Assembly: GCF_900106665.1 (NCBI RefSeq)
Contig: NZ_FNNA01000001.1
Coordinates: forward strand, 248,001-312,000
From: Paracoccus sanguinis
GTDB lineage: Bacteria; Pseudomonadota; Alphaproteobacteria; Rhodobacterales; Rhodobacteraceae
Reading direction: 5' to 3'
DNA length: 64,000 nucleotides
Of this stretch, positions 1 through 8,069 are shown one piece after another (the first letter of the stretch is position 1; every line of letters starts with the position of its first letter). The position numbers and the translations under genes were made by a program. The notes below the pieces were generated by a model that saw nothing but the letters and a program-made list of their open reading frames with translations, was not told the origin of the DNA and ran no database searches.

Positions 1-25
1 CCACCGCGCCGCGTTCTTCCCAGGT

Positions 26-670
26 TCAGATCTTGCCGTCCTTCATCAGGCTGAAGCGCTTGGGGAAGTACCACTGCAGGACCTCGCGGAACTTCGGCGA
101 GTCCGGGCGGGCCCAGTTGCGCATCAGCTCGGACCCGAACTGGATCGCGGTGATCGGCGTGGCCCCGGCCTGCCGCATCCGCTCGATCGCGGCGTGGTGG
201 GCCACCGGCGAGATGCCGCCCACGGCGTCCTCGACCGGGTAGCAGTGCAGCCCCTCGGCCTGCATGTCGATCACCGGGAAGGTCAGGCACACCTCGGTCC
301 AGAGCCCCGCGATGACGATGTTCTTGCGCCCGGTGGCGAGGATGGCGTTGCGGAAGTCCTCGTCCTCCCACGCGTTGACGCCGCTGCGGTCGATTTCCTC
401 GACGTCGGGCAGCTCGGCCAGGATTTCCTCGGCGGTGCCGGTGTTCACGCCCATGTCCACGCCGACCGTCGAGACGATCACCGGCACGTCGTAGGCACGC
501 GCGAACTTGCAGAGCGCGATGACATTGAGGTTGATCTCCTCGGCCGAGGACGAGGTCACGGTGCGGTACTGCTCGGGCTGATAGTCGATCAGCGCGATGG
601 CGCAGTTCTGCGGGGTGAGCAGCCGGTCGGAGGTCTGGTCGCGGATGGGTTCGGGCTGGGTCTTGGGCAT
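26..670 (-). CDS. isochorismatase-family hydrolase (YcaC-like)
   Basis: A 214-residue cysteine hydrolase of the isochorismatase superfamily, cytosolic by its lack of a signal peptide. The ALIDYQ segment supplies the conserved Asp at residue 29 and GLWTEVCLTFP carries the expected nucleophilic Cys at 128. The family cleaves amides or vinyl ethers; the YcaC branch has no firmly assigned substrate, so only the family is certain. The reading frame is open 18 codons further upstream, but the ATG at 670 has a GAGAGG ribosome binding site and leaves an 11-nt gap to the acetyltransferase gene, so I chose it. It is the last gene of a four-gene minus-strand operon (FMN reductase, DoxX, GNAT, this one), which suggests a role in disposing of a small reactive or aromatic compound. 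Confidence 0.9.
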   Translation of the reverse strand: MPKTQPEPIRDQTSDRLLTPQNCAIALIDYQPEQYRTVTSSSAEEINLNVIALCKFARAYDVPVIVSTVGVDMGVNTGTAEEILAELPDVEEIDRSGVNAWEDEDFRNAILATGRKNIVIAGLWTEVCLTFPVIDMQAEGLHCYPVEDAVGGISPVAHHAAIERMRQAGATPITAIQFGSELMRNWARPDSPKFREVLQWYFPKRFSLMKDGKI

Positions 671-681
671 GGGGTCCTCTC

Positions 682-999
682 TCAGGGGTCTTCGCCGGGT
701 TTGGTGGTGAACAGGTCGGCCCATTCGGGGTGGCGGGCATACTGGGCGCGCACATAGGGGCAGACCGGGATGATGCGGAACGCGTTCGCCCGCGCATCCT
801 CGAGCATGAAGTCGAGCAGGGCCTTGGCCACCCCCTTCCCGCCCATGGCGTCGGGCACCCCGGTGTGGTCGGCGCTGATCACGCCGTCGCCCCGGTGGGT
901 GAAGGTGATCTCGCCCTCGGCGTCGATGCCGTCGATGCGGGCGACGTAGCGGCCGTGCCGGCCCCCGCTGTCTTCCTTGGTGATGGTGATGTCGCTCAT
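682..999 (-). CDS. small GNAT-like N-acetyltransferase (YjdJ/Gcn5-related)
   Basis: A 105-residue single-domain protein of the short GCN5-related family. The core reads GRYVARIDG, then ISADHTGVPDAMGGKGVAKAL, which is the acetyl-CoA pyrophosphate loop of the short family (G-x-G-x-A pattern), then a C-terminal PVCPYVRAQYARHPEWADL typical of it. Partners and substrates of these mini-GNATs are not well known. The ATG at 999 lies 4 nt beyond the end of the DoxX gene. A longer open frame upstream only overlaps DoxX in another frame. A clear paralogue sits at 33218-33532, again paired with an FMN reductase gene. Confidence 0.9.
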   Translation of the reverse strand: MSDITITKEDSGGRHGRYVARIDGIDAEGEITFTHRGDGVISADHTGVPDAMGGKGVAKALLDFMLEDARANAFRIIPVCPYVRAQYARHPEWADLFTTKPGEDP

Positions 1000-1003
1000 C
1001 GTC

Positions 1004-1567
1004 TCAGAACTCCCTCTTGAGGATCGTGCGGTCGATGGAGGGCGGCCCCGCGCCCCAGGCCGCGAGCAGCAGCGCCGCCACCGTCCAGATCGCCGAGAGG
1101 CCCTCGGCCTTGAACTGGACCATGTGCAGGAAGGTGGCCCCGCCATCGGCGCCGAGGTTGCGCAACCCGTCGGCGGTGAAGAGCGACGCCTGCCCGGGCA
1201 GGGCCGCCATCCCCTCGGGCGTCAGCAGCGCGGTGCCGTAGGGGTGGGTGACGTGGAACCAGTAGGTGACGGCGAGCATCACGCCGTTCGCCAGCGCCGC
1301 CGGGCGGGTGAGGAACCCGACAAGGATCATAAGCCCCCCGACGAACTGCAGCACCGCGAGCACCGCCGACCACAGCCAGCCGGGATACATCCCGATGCTT
1401 TCGGTGAACCCCGCCATGCCGAAGGGGGCGGTGATCTTGGGCCAGCCCTCGACGACCAGCAGGGCGCCGACCAGCACCCGCAACCCGAGATGGGCGAGCG
1501 GCTGTGCCACGCGATCGTAGAACGGCCCGAGGCCGGGCAGGATCAGCGGCGTGTCGGAGTCTCTCAT
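1004..1567 (-). CDS. DoxX family membrane protein
   Basis: A 187-residue integral membrane protein with about four hydrophobic segments (roughly residues 25-45, 62-85, 90-110 and 155-175). It has the DoxX-type opening with LRVLVGALLVVEGWPKI and the following GFTESIG and LVGFLTRPAAL segments. DoxX-like proteins occur beside ring-cleavage dioxygenases in quinone and catechol stress operons of other bacteria (CatD of CatDE and MhqP of MhqNOP in Bacillus), and a dioxygenase of that kind lies in this same region at 5886. It starts at an ATG preceded by AGAGGGGG. Function here is an inference from context: a membrane component of thiol or quinone redox defence. Confidence 0.9.
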   Translation of the reverse strand: MRDSDTPLILPGLGPFYDRVAQPLAHLGLRVLVGALLVVEGWPKITAPFGMAGFTESIGMYPGWLWSAVLAVLQFVGGLMILVGFLTRPAALANGVMLAVTYWFHVTHPYGTALLTPEGMAALPGQASLFTADGLRNLGADGGATFLHMVQFKAEGLSAIWTVAALLLAAWGAGPPSIDRTILKREF

Positions 1568-1586
1568 GTGTTCCCCCTCTGACGCA

Positions 1587-1614
1587 AAGGGGCGGCCCCT
1601 GCGGACCGCCCCTT
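1587..1614 (-). terminator. intercistronic hairpin after the FMN reductase gene
   Basis: A perfect 9-bp stem (AAGGGGCGG with CCGCCCCTT) around a 10-nt loop lies in the 52-nt gap between the FMN reductase stop and the DoxX start. On the minus strand it is followed by only a short T run, so it may be a leaky terminator or an mRNA-stability hairpin that sets different levels for the first and later genes. Confidence 0.55.
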
Positions 1615-1619
1615 GTCTC

Positions 1620-2204
1620 TCAAGCCGCGCGCGCCGTCATGGTCGCCTTGGCCCACCATGCAAGCTCGTCGAGCATGGCGTTCAGCGAGGGCGTCAGCAC
1701 CTGCTCAACCTCGGCCATCTCGGCATTCTGGCCGATCGGCGAGGTCTTGAAGAACTCGCCGCCGCCCAGGTGCACCGCGTTGCGCAGCGGGACCATCTGC
1801 AGCTCGATCCCGATGCCACGCAGATGCTCGACCGCGCGGGCGGCCCCCACGCCGCCATAGCCGAGCGCGGCCATCGGCTTGCGGTTCCATTCCGTGTAAG
1901 CTTGGTCCAGCGCGTTCTTCAGCGACCCCGAGATCGAGTGATTGTATTCGGCCGTCACGAAGATGTAGCCGTCAAACTCGCCCACCTTCTTCTGCCACGC
2001 GACCGCGCGGGGGTCGCTCGACGGCACCCAGGCATTCGACGCCACCTCGTCGAAGAGCGGAAGGTCGAAGTCGCGCAGGTCCACGAGTTCGAACGTCATG
2101 TCGTCGCGTTGCCGCGCCTTCTCGAGCAGCCAGTTGGCGGGCTTGTCGGCAAATCGGCTCTGGCGGGTCGATCCGATGATGATCGCGATGTTGGGCTTGG
2201 TCAT
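1620..2204 (-). CDS. NAD(P)H-dependent FMN reductase family protein (quinone/azo reductase-like)
   Basis: A 194-residue flavodoxin-like flavoprotein. The phosphate loop GSTRQSRFADKPANW (residues about 11-25) binds FMN phosphate and EYNHSISGSLKNALD (about 88-102) is the second family signature. Members reduce FMN, quinones, azo dyes or metals by two electrons at NAD(P)H expense. First gene of the minus-strand operon, divergent from a pirin gene. The frame extends 42 codons upstream into the promoter region, but the ATG at 2204 begins the conserved sequence and matches the start of the paralogue at 32573-33157, which has the same length and is about 85% identical by eye without gaps. A role as a quinone reductase is inferred from the neighbours. 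Confidence 0.92.
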   Translation of the reverse strand: MTKPNIAIIIGSTRQSRFADKPANWLLEKARQRDDMTFELVDLRDFDLPLFDEVASNAWVPSSDPRAVAWQKKVGEFDGYIFVTAEYNHSISGSLKNALDQAYTEWNRKPMAALGYGGVGAARAVEHLRGIGIELQMVPLRNAVHLGGGEFFKTSPIGQNAEMAEVEQVLTPSLNAMLDELAWWAKATMTARAA

Positions 2205-2297
2205 TTCACGTCCTGATTTCGTCCGGGGCACGTGGTGTGCCCAGCTTCGCAACCTTAAGTGACCCTTACCGGCGTTCGGGACCAGCCTATATAAGAA

Positions 2298-2312
2298 GAA
2301 AGCCGCGTTCGG
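2298..2312. promoter_or_regulatory. shared 15-nt promoter motif, copy 1 (candidate operator)
   Basis: The sequence GAAAGCCGCGTTCGG occurs here, between the divergent FMN reductase and pirin genes, and again at 8086-8100 between the divergent GST and second pirin genes. A plausible plus-strand promoter (TTACCG at 2266, TATATA at 2288, 16-nt spacer) would place the motif at the transcription start, as for a repressor site. The motif is seen; the regulator is unknown and none is encoded in the cassette. Confidence 0.55.
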
Positions 2313-2406
2313 CTGACACGAACAAGACATCTCTTGCTCAAATCTTGCAAGCCCCTAACTCTCTGACCCAGAGCGCGGGGCTCTCCCGCCGGTTAGGAGC
2401 ACGAAG

Positions 2407-3267
2407 ATGCGCAAGATCGTTGACACCACCACTGCACCGCGCGGCCATTGGGTCGGCGACGGCTTTCCCGTCCGCTCGCTGTTTTCGCACATGTCGGGCC
2501 GGTCCGAGACCACGCCCTTCCTGATGCTCGATTACGGCGGGCCGCATCATTTCGAACCTGCGACGCGCCCGCGCGGCGTCGACGTCCACCCGCACAAGGG
2601 CTTCGAGACCGTCACCATCGTCTATGAGGGCGAGGTGGAGCATGGCGATTCGACCGGGCGCGGCGGCGTCATCGGCCGCGGCGACGTCCAGTGGATGACC
2701 GCCGGCGACGGGATCCTGCACAAGGAGTTCCACAGCCACGACTACACCGCCAGGGGCGGGATGTTCGAGATGGTGCAGCTGTGGGTGAACCTGCGCGGCC
2801 AGGACAAGTCCGCGGCGCCCGGCTACCAGAGCATCACCGACGCGCAGATCCCGGCAGTCGAGCTGCCCGACGGGGCGGGGCGCGTCCGGGTCATCGCCGG
2901 CAGCTATGGCGACGCCAAGGGGCCGGCCTCGACCTTCACGCCGATGGACGTGCTGGACCTGCGGCTGAACGCCGGGGCGACGACGACGCTGACCCCGCCC
3001 GAGGGCTGGAACGTGCTGGTCGTCGCGCTGTCGGGCGAGGTCATGGTGAATGCCGAGGCCAAGCTCACCGGCCCCGCCGTGGCGCGCCTCTCGCGCGAGG
3101 GGGGCGGCGTGGTGATCGAGGCCGCGAGCGACGCCAAGCTGCTGTTCCTCGCCGGTGAGCCGATCGACGAGCCGATCGCCGCCTACGGCCCCTTCGTGAT
3201 GAACACCGAGGGCGAGATCCGGCAGGCGATCCAAGACTTCAACGCCGGAAAGTTCGGGCGTCTGTAA
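2407..3267 (+). CDS. pirin family protein (bicupin, possible quercetinase)
   Basis: A 286-residue two-cupin protein. The N-terminal cupin carries the pirin metal set: VHPHKGFETVT gives His61 and His63, and GDGILHKEF gives His105 and Glu107. The C-terminal cupin (about 160-270) lacks a metal site, as usual. Bacterial pirins bind Fe or Mn; some have quercetin 2,3-dioxygenase activity, others act as redox-sensitive partners, so the exact job is open. It is the first gene of a plus-strand operon with hemerythrin, TauE/SafE and MFS genes, and is divergent from the FMN reductase. A second, distinct pirin is at 8173. Confidence 0.94.
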   Translation: MRKIVDTTTAPRGHWVGDGFPVRSLFSHMSGRSETTPFLMLDYGGPHHFEPATRPRGVDVHPHKGFETVTIVYEGEVEHGDSTGRGGVIGRGDVQWMTAGDGILHKEFHSHDYTARGGMFEMVQLWVNLRGQDKSAAPGYQSITDAQIPAVELPDGAGRVRVIAGSYGDAKGPASTFTPMDVLDLRLNAGATTTLTPPEGWNVLVVALSGEVMVNAEAKLTGPAVARLSREGGGVVIEAASDAKLLFLAGEPIDEPIAAYGPFVMNTEGEIRQAIQDFNAGKFGRL

Positions 3268-3273
3268 GCGCGC

Positions 3274-3299
3274 CGGGCGGCGGGGCGACCCGCCGCCCG
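3274..3299 (+). terminator. intercistronic GNRA hairpin after pirin
   Basis: A perfect 11-bp GC stem closed by a GCGA tetraloop lies directly after the pirin stop codon and just before the hemerythrin ribosome binding site. No U tract follows, so it is more likely an mRNA-stabilising or partially terminating hairpin than a full terminator. Confidence 0.5.
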
Positions 3300-3318
3300 C
3301 CCTTGCAAGGAGTGTCAC

Positions 3319-3915
3319 ATGGACCAAGACATCACGCTGGGCAGCCGCACGGGCCTGCCCGAAGACCTGCTGTTTTTGACGCGCAAGCACCCGCGCGGCA
3401 CCTGGCGGGGGCAATCGGCGCTCGCCGGAACGGGCGAGATCTGGCTCGGCAACCACGATTACTTCCGCGCCATCACCGCGAAGATCGCCGACCAGCTGAC
3501 GCGGCTGCGCGAGGACGGCGAGACGACCTATGACAGCGCCCCGGCCCTGCGGCGCCACATCGGCAGCCTGCTGGGCAGTCTCGACGGACACCACCGGATC
3601 GAGGATCACCATTATTTCCCCGCCTTCCAGCGCGTCGAGCCGCGGCTGGTGCGCGGGTTCGAGATCCTCGACGCCGATCACCACCTGATCCACGACGCCA
3701 TCGACGAGCTGGCGGCGGTGACGCAGGCCAGCCTGCGCCGCCTCGGGCAGGCCGAGGGCGTGATGACCGGCGACCAGAAATATGCGGTCGACGATCTGGC
3801 CGCGACGGTCGATCGCATCGCGCCCCTGCTGCGCCAGCACCTGGCCGACGAGGAGGACATCGTGATCCCGCTGATCCTCGAGCGCGCCAAGGCCGACCCG
3901 GAGTTCGGCGCATGA
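3319..3915 (+). CDS. hemerythrin HHE domain protein
   Basis: A 198-residue four-helix cation-binding protein. Candidate di-iron ligands fall in the expected order: His46 (GNHDYF), His91/Glu95 and His97-98 (HHRIEDHHYFP), His121/His125 (DHHLIHD), His174 and Glu178 (RQHLADEEDIVIP). Such domains store or sense O2, NO or iron, or handle peroxides, in the cytoplasm. The gene starts after AAGGAG and ends in a 4-nt ATGA overlap with the permease gene, so the two are translationally coupled. The pairing with pirin and reductase genes suggests iron or oxygen handling during redox stress. Confidence 0.92.
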   Translation: MDQDITLGSRTGLPEDLLFLTRKHPRGTWRGQSALAGTGEIWLGNHDYFRAITAKIADQLTRLREDGETTYDSAPALRRHIGSLLGSLDGHHRIEDHHYFPAFQRVEPRLVRGFEILDADHHLIHDAIDELAAVTQASLRRLGQAEGVMTGDQKYAVDDLAATVDRIAPLLRQHLADEEDIVIPLILERAKADPEFGA

Positions 3916-4691
3916 CGACGATCCTCATCCTGCTGATCGCCGGGGTTCTGGGCGGGGTCCTGCTGGGGCTTCTGGGGGTGGGCATGGCGCTGGTCGCCGT
4001 GCCCGCGCTGGTGTTCTCGCTGCCGCTGCTGGGCGTGCCCGCGGCGCAGGCGCCGCTGGTGGCGCTGGCGACCTCAATGGGGATCGTGACCATCGGATCG
4101 CTCAGCGCGGTCACGGCGCATCACCGCATGGGCAACGTCGACTGGGCGCTGTTCCGGCGCATCGTGCCGTTCAGCCTGATCGGCCTGCTGGCCGGGTCGG
4201 CGCTGGTCACGGTGCTGCCGCCCATGGCCCTGCGGGTGATCTTCGCGGCCTTCCTCGTGTTCATCGCCGCACGGATGCTGCGCGGGTGCAAACCTTCGCC
4301 GGGCGCGGGGTCGGCACGCCACGACCGGCTCGCCGGGGCCGCGATCGGCACCGCCGGGGCGCTGATCGGCGCGGGGGGCGGCGTCTTCATGGTGCCCTAT
4401 CTTTCGGCCCGCGGCGTCAGCATGGTCCGTGCGGTGGCGAGTTCCGCCGCGATCGGCCTGCCGGTGACGGTGCTGGGGTTCGTGTTCCACGCGCTCCGCC
4501 CGCTCGAGGGGATCGCCGCGCCGATGCTGGGCTCGGTCCATCTGCCCGCGCTGATCGGGCTGGGGCTCGGCGGGGTGATCGGCGCGCCGTTCGGGGCGCG
4601 TCTGGCCGCACGCCTGCCCGGGGATGCGCTGAAAAAGGGCTTTGCCGTGCTGCTGCTGGTGCTGGCCGCCGCGCTGGCCCTGGGATTGTAG
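3912..4691 (+). CDS. sulfite exporter TauE/SafE family permease
   Basis: A 259-residue inner-membrane protein with about eight hydrophobic segments and two matching halves, each with a glycine-rich start (GVLGGVLLGLLGVGMALVAVP and GALIGAGGGVFMVPYLS), which is the TauE/SafE (DUF81) pattern. Members export sulfite, sulfoacetate or other small organic anions. The substrate here is not known. It overlaps the hemerythrin gene by 4 nt and is followed 10 nt later by an MFS gene, so it belongs to one transport-plus-detoxification operon. Confidence 0.9.
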   Translation: MTTILILLIAGVLGGVLLGLLGVGMALVAVPALVFSLPLLGVPAAQAPLVALATSMGIVTIGSLSAVTAHHRMGNVDWALFRRIVPFSLIGLLAGSALVTVLPPMALRVIFAAFLVFIAARMLRGCKPSPGAGSARHDRLAGAAIGTAGALIGAGGGVFMVPYLSARGVSMVRAVASSAAIGLPVTVLGFVFHALRPLEGIAAPMLGSVHLPALIGLGLGGVIGAPFGARLAARLPGDALKKGFAVLLLVLAAALALGL

Positions 4692-4701
4692 GAGCAAGAG
4701 A

Positions 4702-5889
4702 ATGCCGACCGTACCTGCGCCGCGCCCGATGGCGCGCGACCCGCGCGCCTGGGCGCTGATCCTCGCCGCGACGCTCACGATCCTGTCGAACGCGACCATC
4801 AGCCCGGCCCTGCCGGGGCTGGAGGCGAGCTTTGCCGACCACCCCGACGCCGCCCGGCTGGTGCGCCTTCTGGTGACGGCGCCGGCGCTCGCCGTGGCGC
4901 TGATCGCGCCCTTTGCGGGAATCATCACCGACCGCTTCAGCCGCCGCCGCCTGCTGCTCGGGGGGATCGTGCTTTACGCGGTGGCCGGGACCGTCGCGGC
5001 GTTCATCCCGACGCTCGAGGGGATGCTGGTCAGCCGCGTGGTGCTGGGCATCTCGGTCGCGGCGATCATGGTCGCCCAGACCGCCCTGATCGGCGATTAT
5101 TTCGAGGGCGCCGCGCGCGGCCGTTTCATCGGCTGGCAGATGGCCGCGACGAACTTCGGCGGCTTCGTCTTCATCCTCGCGGCCGGCTGGCTGGCGGCGA
5201 TCTCGCCGCGCTGGCCCTTCGCGCTCTACGCGGTGGGCTTTGCCTATCTGCCCTTCATCGCCGCCGTGCTGCGCGAGCGGCCCGTGGCCCCCACGGGCGA
5301 GCCCGCGCATCGCCCCGCGGCAGAGCCCGCCGCCCCCGGCTGGGCGGGGCGCGTCGCGGTGCTGGCCGGGATGGCGGGCATGACCTTCGTCATGTTCTAC
5401 ATCGTGCCGGTCCACCTGCCCTTCTACCTCGCCAGCCTGGGCCTGTCGGACCCCGCGCTGACGGCGCAGGTGATGGCGGCCACGACCGTGGCGGGCGGGC
5501 TGACGGCGCTGGCCTTCGGCCGGGTCAGGGCCCGGCTGGGCGGCCGGGTGACGCCTGCGCTCGGCTATCTGATCGTGGCGGCGGGGTTTTCAGCGATGGC
5601 GGCGGCAGGGGGCGTGGCCGGGCTGATCGCCGCCAACGCGGTGCTGGGGATCGGGCTGGGGCTGGTGATGCCGAACTTCATGACCGCCGCGCTGAACGTC
5701 GCCCCCGCGCATCGGCGGGGGGCGGCCTCGGGCGCGATGACCACCGCGATCTTCACCGGCCAGTTCCTGTCGCCGCTGCTGACCGGGCCGCTCTTCGACG
5801 CGCTCGGCTATCCCGGCGGGCTGCGCGTCGCGGCGCTCGTGGCAGTCGGTTTCGCCGGTCTCGCCGCGCTGGTGCTGGCGGATCGCTAA
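4702..5889 (+). CDS. MFS transporter (drug/metabolite efflux type)
   Basis: A 395-residue major facilitator with about 12 membrane segments. The cytoplasmic loop between helices 2 and 3 reads GIITDRFSRRRLLLGG, the classic G-x-x-x-D-R-x-x-R-R motif A, and LVSRVVLGISVAAIMVAQTALIGDYF follows as in 12-TM efflux proteins of the YdhP/AraJ type. Start chosen at the ATG after AGGAGCAAGAG; the open frame 20 codons upstream overlaps the preceding gene in another frame. Its stop codon overlaps the stop of the convergent dioxygenase/esterase gene (CTAA shared by both). Likely exports a reactive or aromatic compound, by context only. Confidence 0.9.
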   Translation: MPTVPAPRPMARDPRAWALILAATLTILSNATISPALPGLEASFADHPDAARLVRLLVTAPALAVALIAPFAGIITDRFSRRRLLLGGIVLYAVAGTVAAFIPTLEGMLVSRVVLGISVAAIMVAQTALIGDYFEGAARGRFIGWQMAATNFGGFVFILAAGWLAAISPRWPFALYAVGFAYLPFIAAVLRERPVAPTGEPAHRPAAEPAAPGWAGRVAVLAGMAGMTFVMFYIVPVHLPFYLASLGLSDPALTAQVMAATTVAGGLTALAFGRVRARLGGRVTPALGYLIVAAGFSAMAAAGGVAGLIAANAVLGIGLGLVMPNFMTAALNVAPAHRRGAASGAMTTAIFTGQFLSPLLTGPLFDALGYPGGLRVAALVAVGFAGLAALVLADR

Positions 5890-7406
5890 CCCGCCAGCCA
5901 CCCCTGCACCGCCGTCAGATCGGCGCCGGACAGCTCGTGCCCGGCCTCGATCAGCCGGGCATCGACATCGGCCCCGGCGGCCTTCAGCGAGGCCTCGAGC
6001 GGCGGGGCCATGCGGCCGTAGGGGTCGCGCGCCCCGGTCGTCATCAGCACGCGCGTGCCGGTCAGGTCGGCCGCGGGCGCGTCGTCGAGAACCTCGATCC
6101 CGCGCAGCAGCACCGCGCGCCGCAGCACGCCCGGATGCAGCCGCAGGATCGCGCCCAGCAGGTTCGCGCCGTTGGAATAGCCGAGGAACGTGAGCGCGTC
6201 GGCGTCGAGCCCGTAGCCGCGCACCGCGCCCGCGACGAACCCCGCGAAGGCCTCGGCCTCGGCGGCGATGTCGTCCTGGTCGTAGGTGAGCGGGTCGAGG
6301 CGCCGGAACCAGCGGTTGATCCCCTCCTCGGTCGAACGTCCGCGCACCCCCAGCAGGGTCGCGCGCGGGTTGATCCGCGCGGCCAGCGGCATGAGGTCGG
6401 TCTCGGACCCGCCCGTACCGTGCAGCAGCACCAGCACCGAGCCGTCGGGATCGTCCGGCGTGTGGAAGCGGTGGACGAAGGGCAGGTCGCGCATCGGCAT
6501 CCTTTCCGCGCCGGGCCGCGCGAACTGCGGCAGGATCACCCGCAGATCGGCGGCGCGCGCCTGATCGTGGGGCGGGACGAACAGGCTCTCGCCCAGGTGC
6601 TCGGCCGGCTCGTCCACGGTGAAGCCCGGCGCATCGGTCGCATATTCGAAGAGCGTCCCGGTCGGTTCGCGCACATAGAGCGACATGAAATACTTGCGGT
6701 CATGGACCGCGGTCGCGCCGTCATGATCGCCCAGCGCGAGCCGCATCGCCCGCACCGCCTCGACGTCGGGGGCGCGGAAGGCCACGTGGTCGAACACACC
6801 CGTCCCCTGGCCGCCGGTCACGAAGCCGGCCGAGCCGCGGATGTCCACCACATCGCTGTCCGAGGCCATGCGGATGAACAGGCCGTCGCGGCGCTGCTCG
6901 GCATAGCCGAAGCGGTTGAGGAAGCCCGCCACCGTCTCGGCATCCTCGGTCAGGATCGTCACCCCCCTGATCCGGGTCGGCGCCGTCGGATCGTCAAGCG
7001 GCGCCTCGGCCGGCATGTCGAGGCCGACCAGCTTCACGATGATCCCGTCCGGGTCGCGCAGGCGCAGCACGCTCTCGCCCATCTCCTGCGCGGGGCCGCT
7101 GACCGGCACGCCCGCCCGCATCGCCCGTGTCAGCCATTCGCCAAGGCATCCCGGCGCGACGGCAAAGGCGATCTCGGAGACCTGCCCCAGACCCACGCGC
7201 CCTGCCGCCCCGTCCTGCCACACGAGAAACGTCACGATCGAGCCCGGGCTGCCCAGCCGGTCGCCGTAGAACAGGTGCAGCTGCTCGGCGTCCTCGTAGC
7301 CGCCGGTCTGCTTGACCAGCCGCAGGCCCAGAAAGCCCGCATAGAAATCCACGTTCTTCTGGACGTTGCGGGTCAGGGCGGTGACGTGGTGGATGCCGGT
7401 CGTCAC
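5886..7406 (-). CDS. fused ring-cleaving VOC dioxygenase and serine esterase (MhqO-MhqD type fusion)
   Basis: A 506-residue two-part protein. Residues 1 to about 280 are a double glyoxalase/VOC dioxygenase of the LinE/MhqO kind: GIHHVTALTRN gives His7, VFDHVAF gives His207 and GTLFEYATD gives Glu254, the facial metal triad. From about 310 to 506 is an alpha/beta hydrolase of the phospholipase/carboxylesterase (MhqD-like) type, with LLHGTGG, nucleophile Ser411 in GYSNGA, Asp461 in GARDPYG and His490 in EAGHEL. In Bacillus these are separate hydroquinone-resistance proteins. Here the ring opener and the hydrolase for its product may be joined. It overlaps the upstream GST gene by 4 nt (ATGA), so GST and fusion are co-translated. 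Confidence 0.93.
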   Translation of the reverse strand: MTTGIHHVTALTRNVQKNVDFYAGFLGLRLVKQTGGYEDAEQLHLFYGDRLGSPGSIVTFLVWQDGAAGRVGLGQVSEIAFAVAPGCLGEWLTRAMRAGVPVSGPAQEMGESVLRLRDPDGIIVKLVGLDMPAEAPLDDPTAPTRIRGVTILTEDAETVAGFLNRFGYAEQRRDGLFIRMASDSDVVDIRGSAGFVTGGQGTGVFDHVAFRAPDVEAVRAMRLALGDHDGATAVHDRKYFMSLYVREPTGTLFEYATDAPGFTVDEPAEHLGESLFVPPHDQARAADLRVILPQFARPGAERMPMRDLPFVHRFHTPDDPDGSVLVLLHGTGGSETDLMPLAARINPRATLLGVRGRSTEEGINRWFRRLDPLTYDQDDIAAEAEAFAGFVAGAVRGYGLDADALTFLGYSNGANLLGAILRLHPGVLRRAVLLRGIEVLDDAPAADLTGTRVLMTTGARDPYGRMAPPLEASLKAAGADVDARLIEAGHELSGADLTAVQGWLAG

Positions 7407-8032
7407 GCAGCGGCCTCGCGCGCAAGCACGCGCTGCACCGCCTCGTCGGCGGCCAGACGGTCGTGCAGCGCCTGCACGTTCGGGAAATCGGCGATCCCGC
7501 CGGGCAGCATCTTCACGCCCCAGCGGATCATCGGGAACGCATAGGCGTCGATGACCGAGCGCGTCCCGCGCCCCTCGCCCAGGACCCAGTCGCGGCCCTC
7601 GAGATGGGCGTTCAGCGCGGCCATCTGCTTGCGCACGAGCTTGTGGCCGGCCTCGACCACCGCCTTCTTCGCGGCGTCGTCCGTAGCGACCGTGTAGCGG
7701 TAGGGCATGAACACCGGCCAGAAGGCCGCGTGCATGTCCGAGGTGAAGAACGCCGACCAGCGATGCGCCTCGGCGCGCTCGCGCAGGCTGTCGCCGCCCG
7801 TCAGCCCGGCCTCGGGGTGCTTGTGCGCGAGGTATTCGAGGATCGCGCCCGCCTGGGTCAGCAGCCAGCCGTCATCCTCGCGCAGCGTGGGCACCGCGCC
7901 GGCCGGGTTCACAGCCAGCAGCTCCTTGCTGCCGATCTGGACCTTGACCGCCTCGTAGGGCGCCCCGATCCATTCCAGCACGATATGCGGTGTCAGCGAA
8001 CAGGCACCGACGGCGTAGTACAGCGTGGTCAT
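7403..8032 (-). CDS. glutathione S-transferase (beta-class-like)
   Basis: A 209-residue cytosolic GST. The N-terminal thioredoxin-like domain begins LYYAVGACSLTPHIVLEW with Cys11 in the position of the catalytic Cys of bacterial beta-class GSTs, and NPAGAVPTL holds the cis-proline. The all-helical domain runs from about residue 85. Such enzymes conjugate glutathione to electrophiles or dehalogenate aromatics. Start set at the ATG at 8032, where the GST fold begins, rather than 55 codons upstream. First gene of the GST and dioxygenase/esterase operon, divergent from the second pirin gene and preceded by the shared 15-nt motif. Confidence 0.93.
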   Translation of the reverse strand: MTTLYYAVGACSLTPHIVLEWIGAPYEAVKVQIGSKELLAVNPAGAVPTLREDDGWLLTQAGAILEYLAHKHPEAGLTGGDSLRERAEAHRWSAFFTSDMHAAFWPVFMPYRYTVATDDAAKKAVVEAGHKLVRKQMAALNAHLEGRDWVLGEGRGTRSVIDAYAFPMIRWGVKMLPGGIADFPNVQALHDRLAADEAVQRVLAREAAA

Positions 8033-8069
8033 CAAGCCCTCCCCTTTTGGCGCAAATCTTTCGCGCGCG

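Noticed and set aside
2255..2269. TTAA-N7-TTAC between the FMN reductase and pirin genes as a CtrA site
   Set aside because: The second half site has a mismatch, and nothing in the flanking genes points to CtrA control; the shared 15-nt motif is the better signal there.
5886..5889. Overlap of MFS and dioxygenase/esterase stops as a sign of a broken gene
   Set aside because: Both proteins are full length; a 4-nt convergent overlap is normal in such a compact genome.
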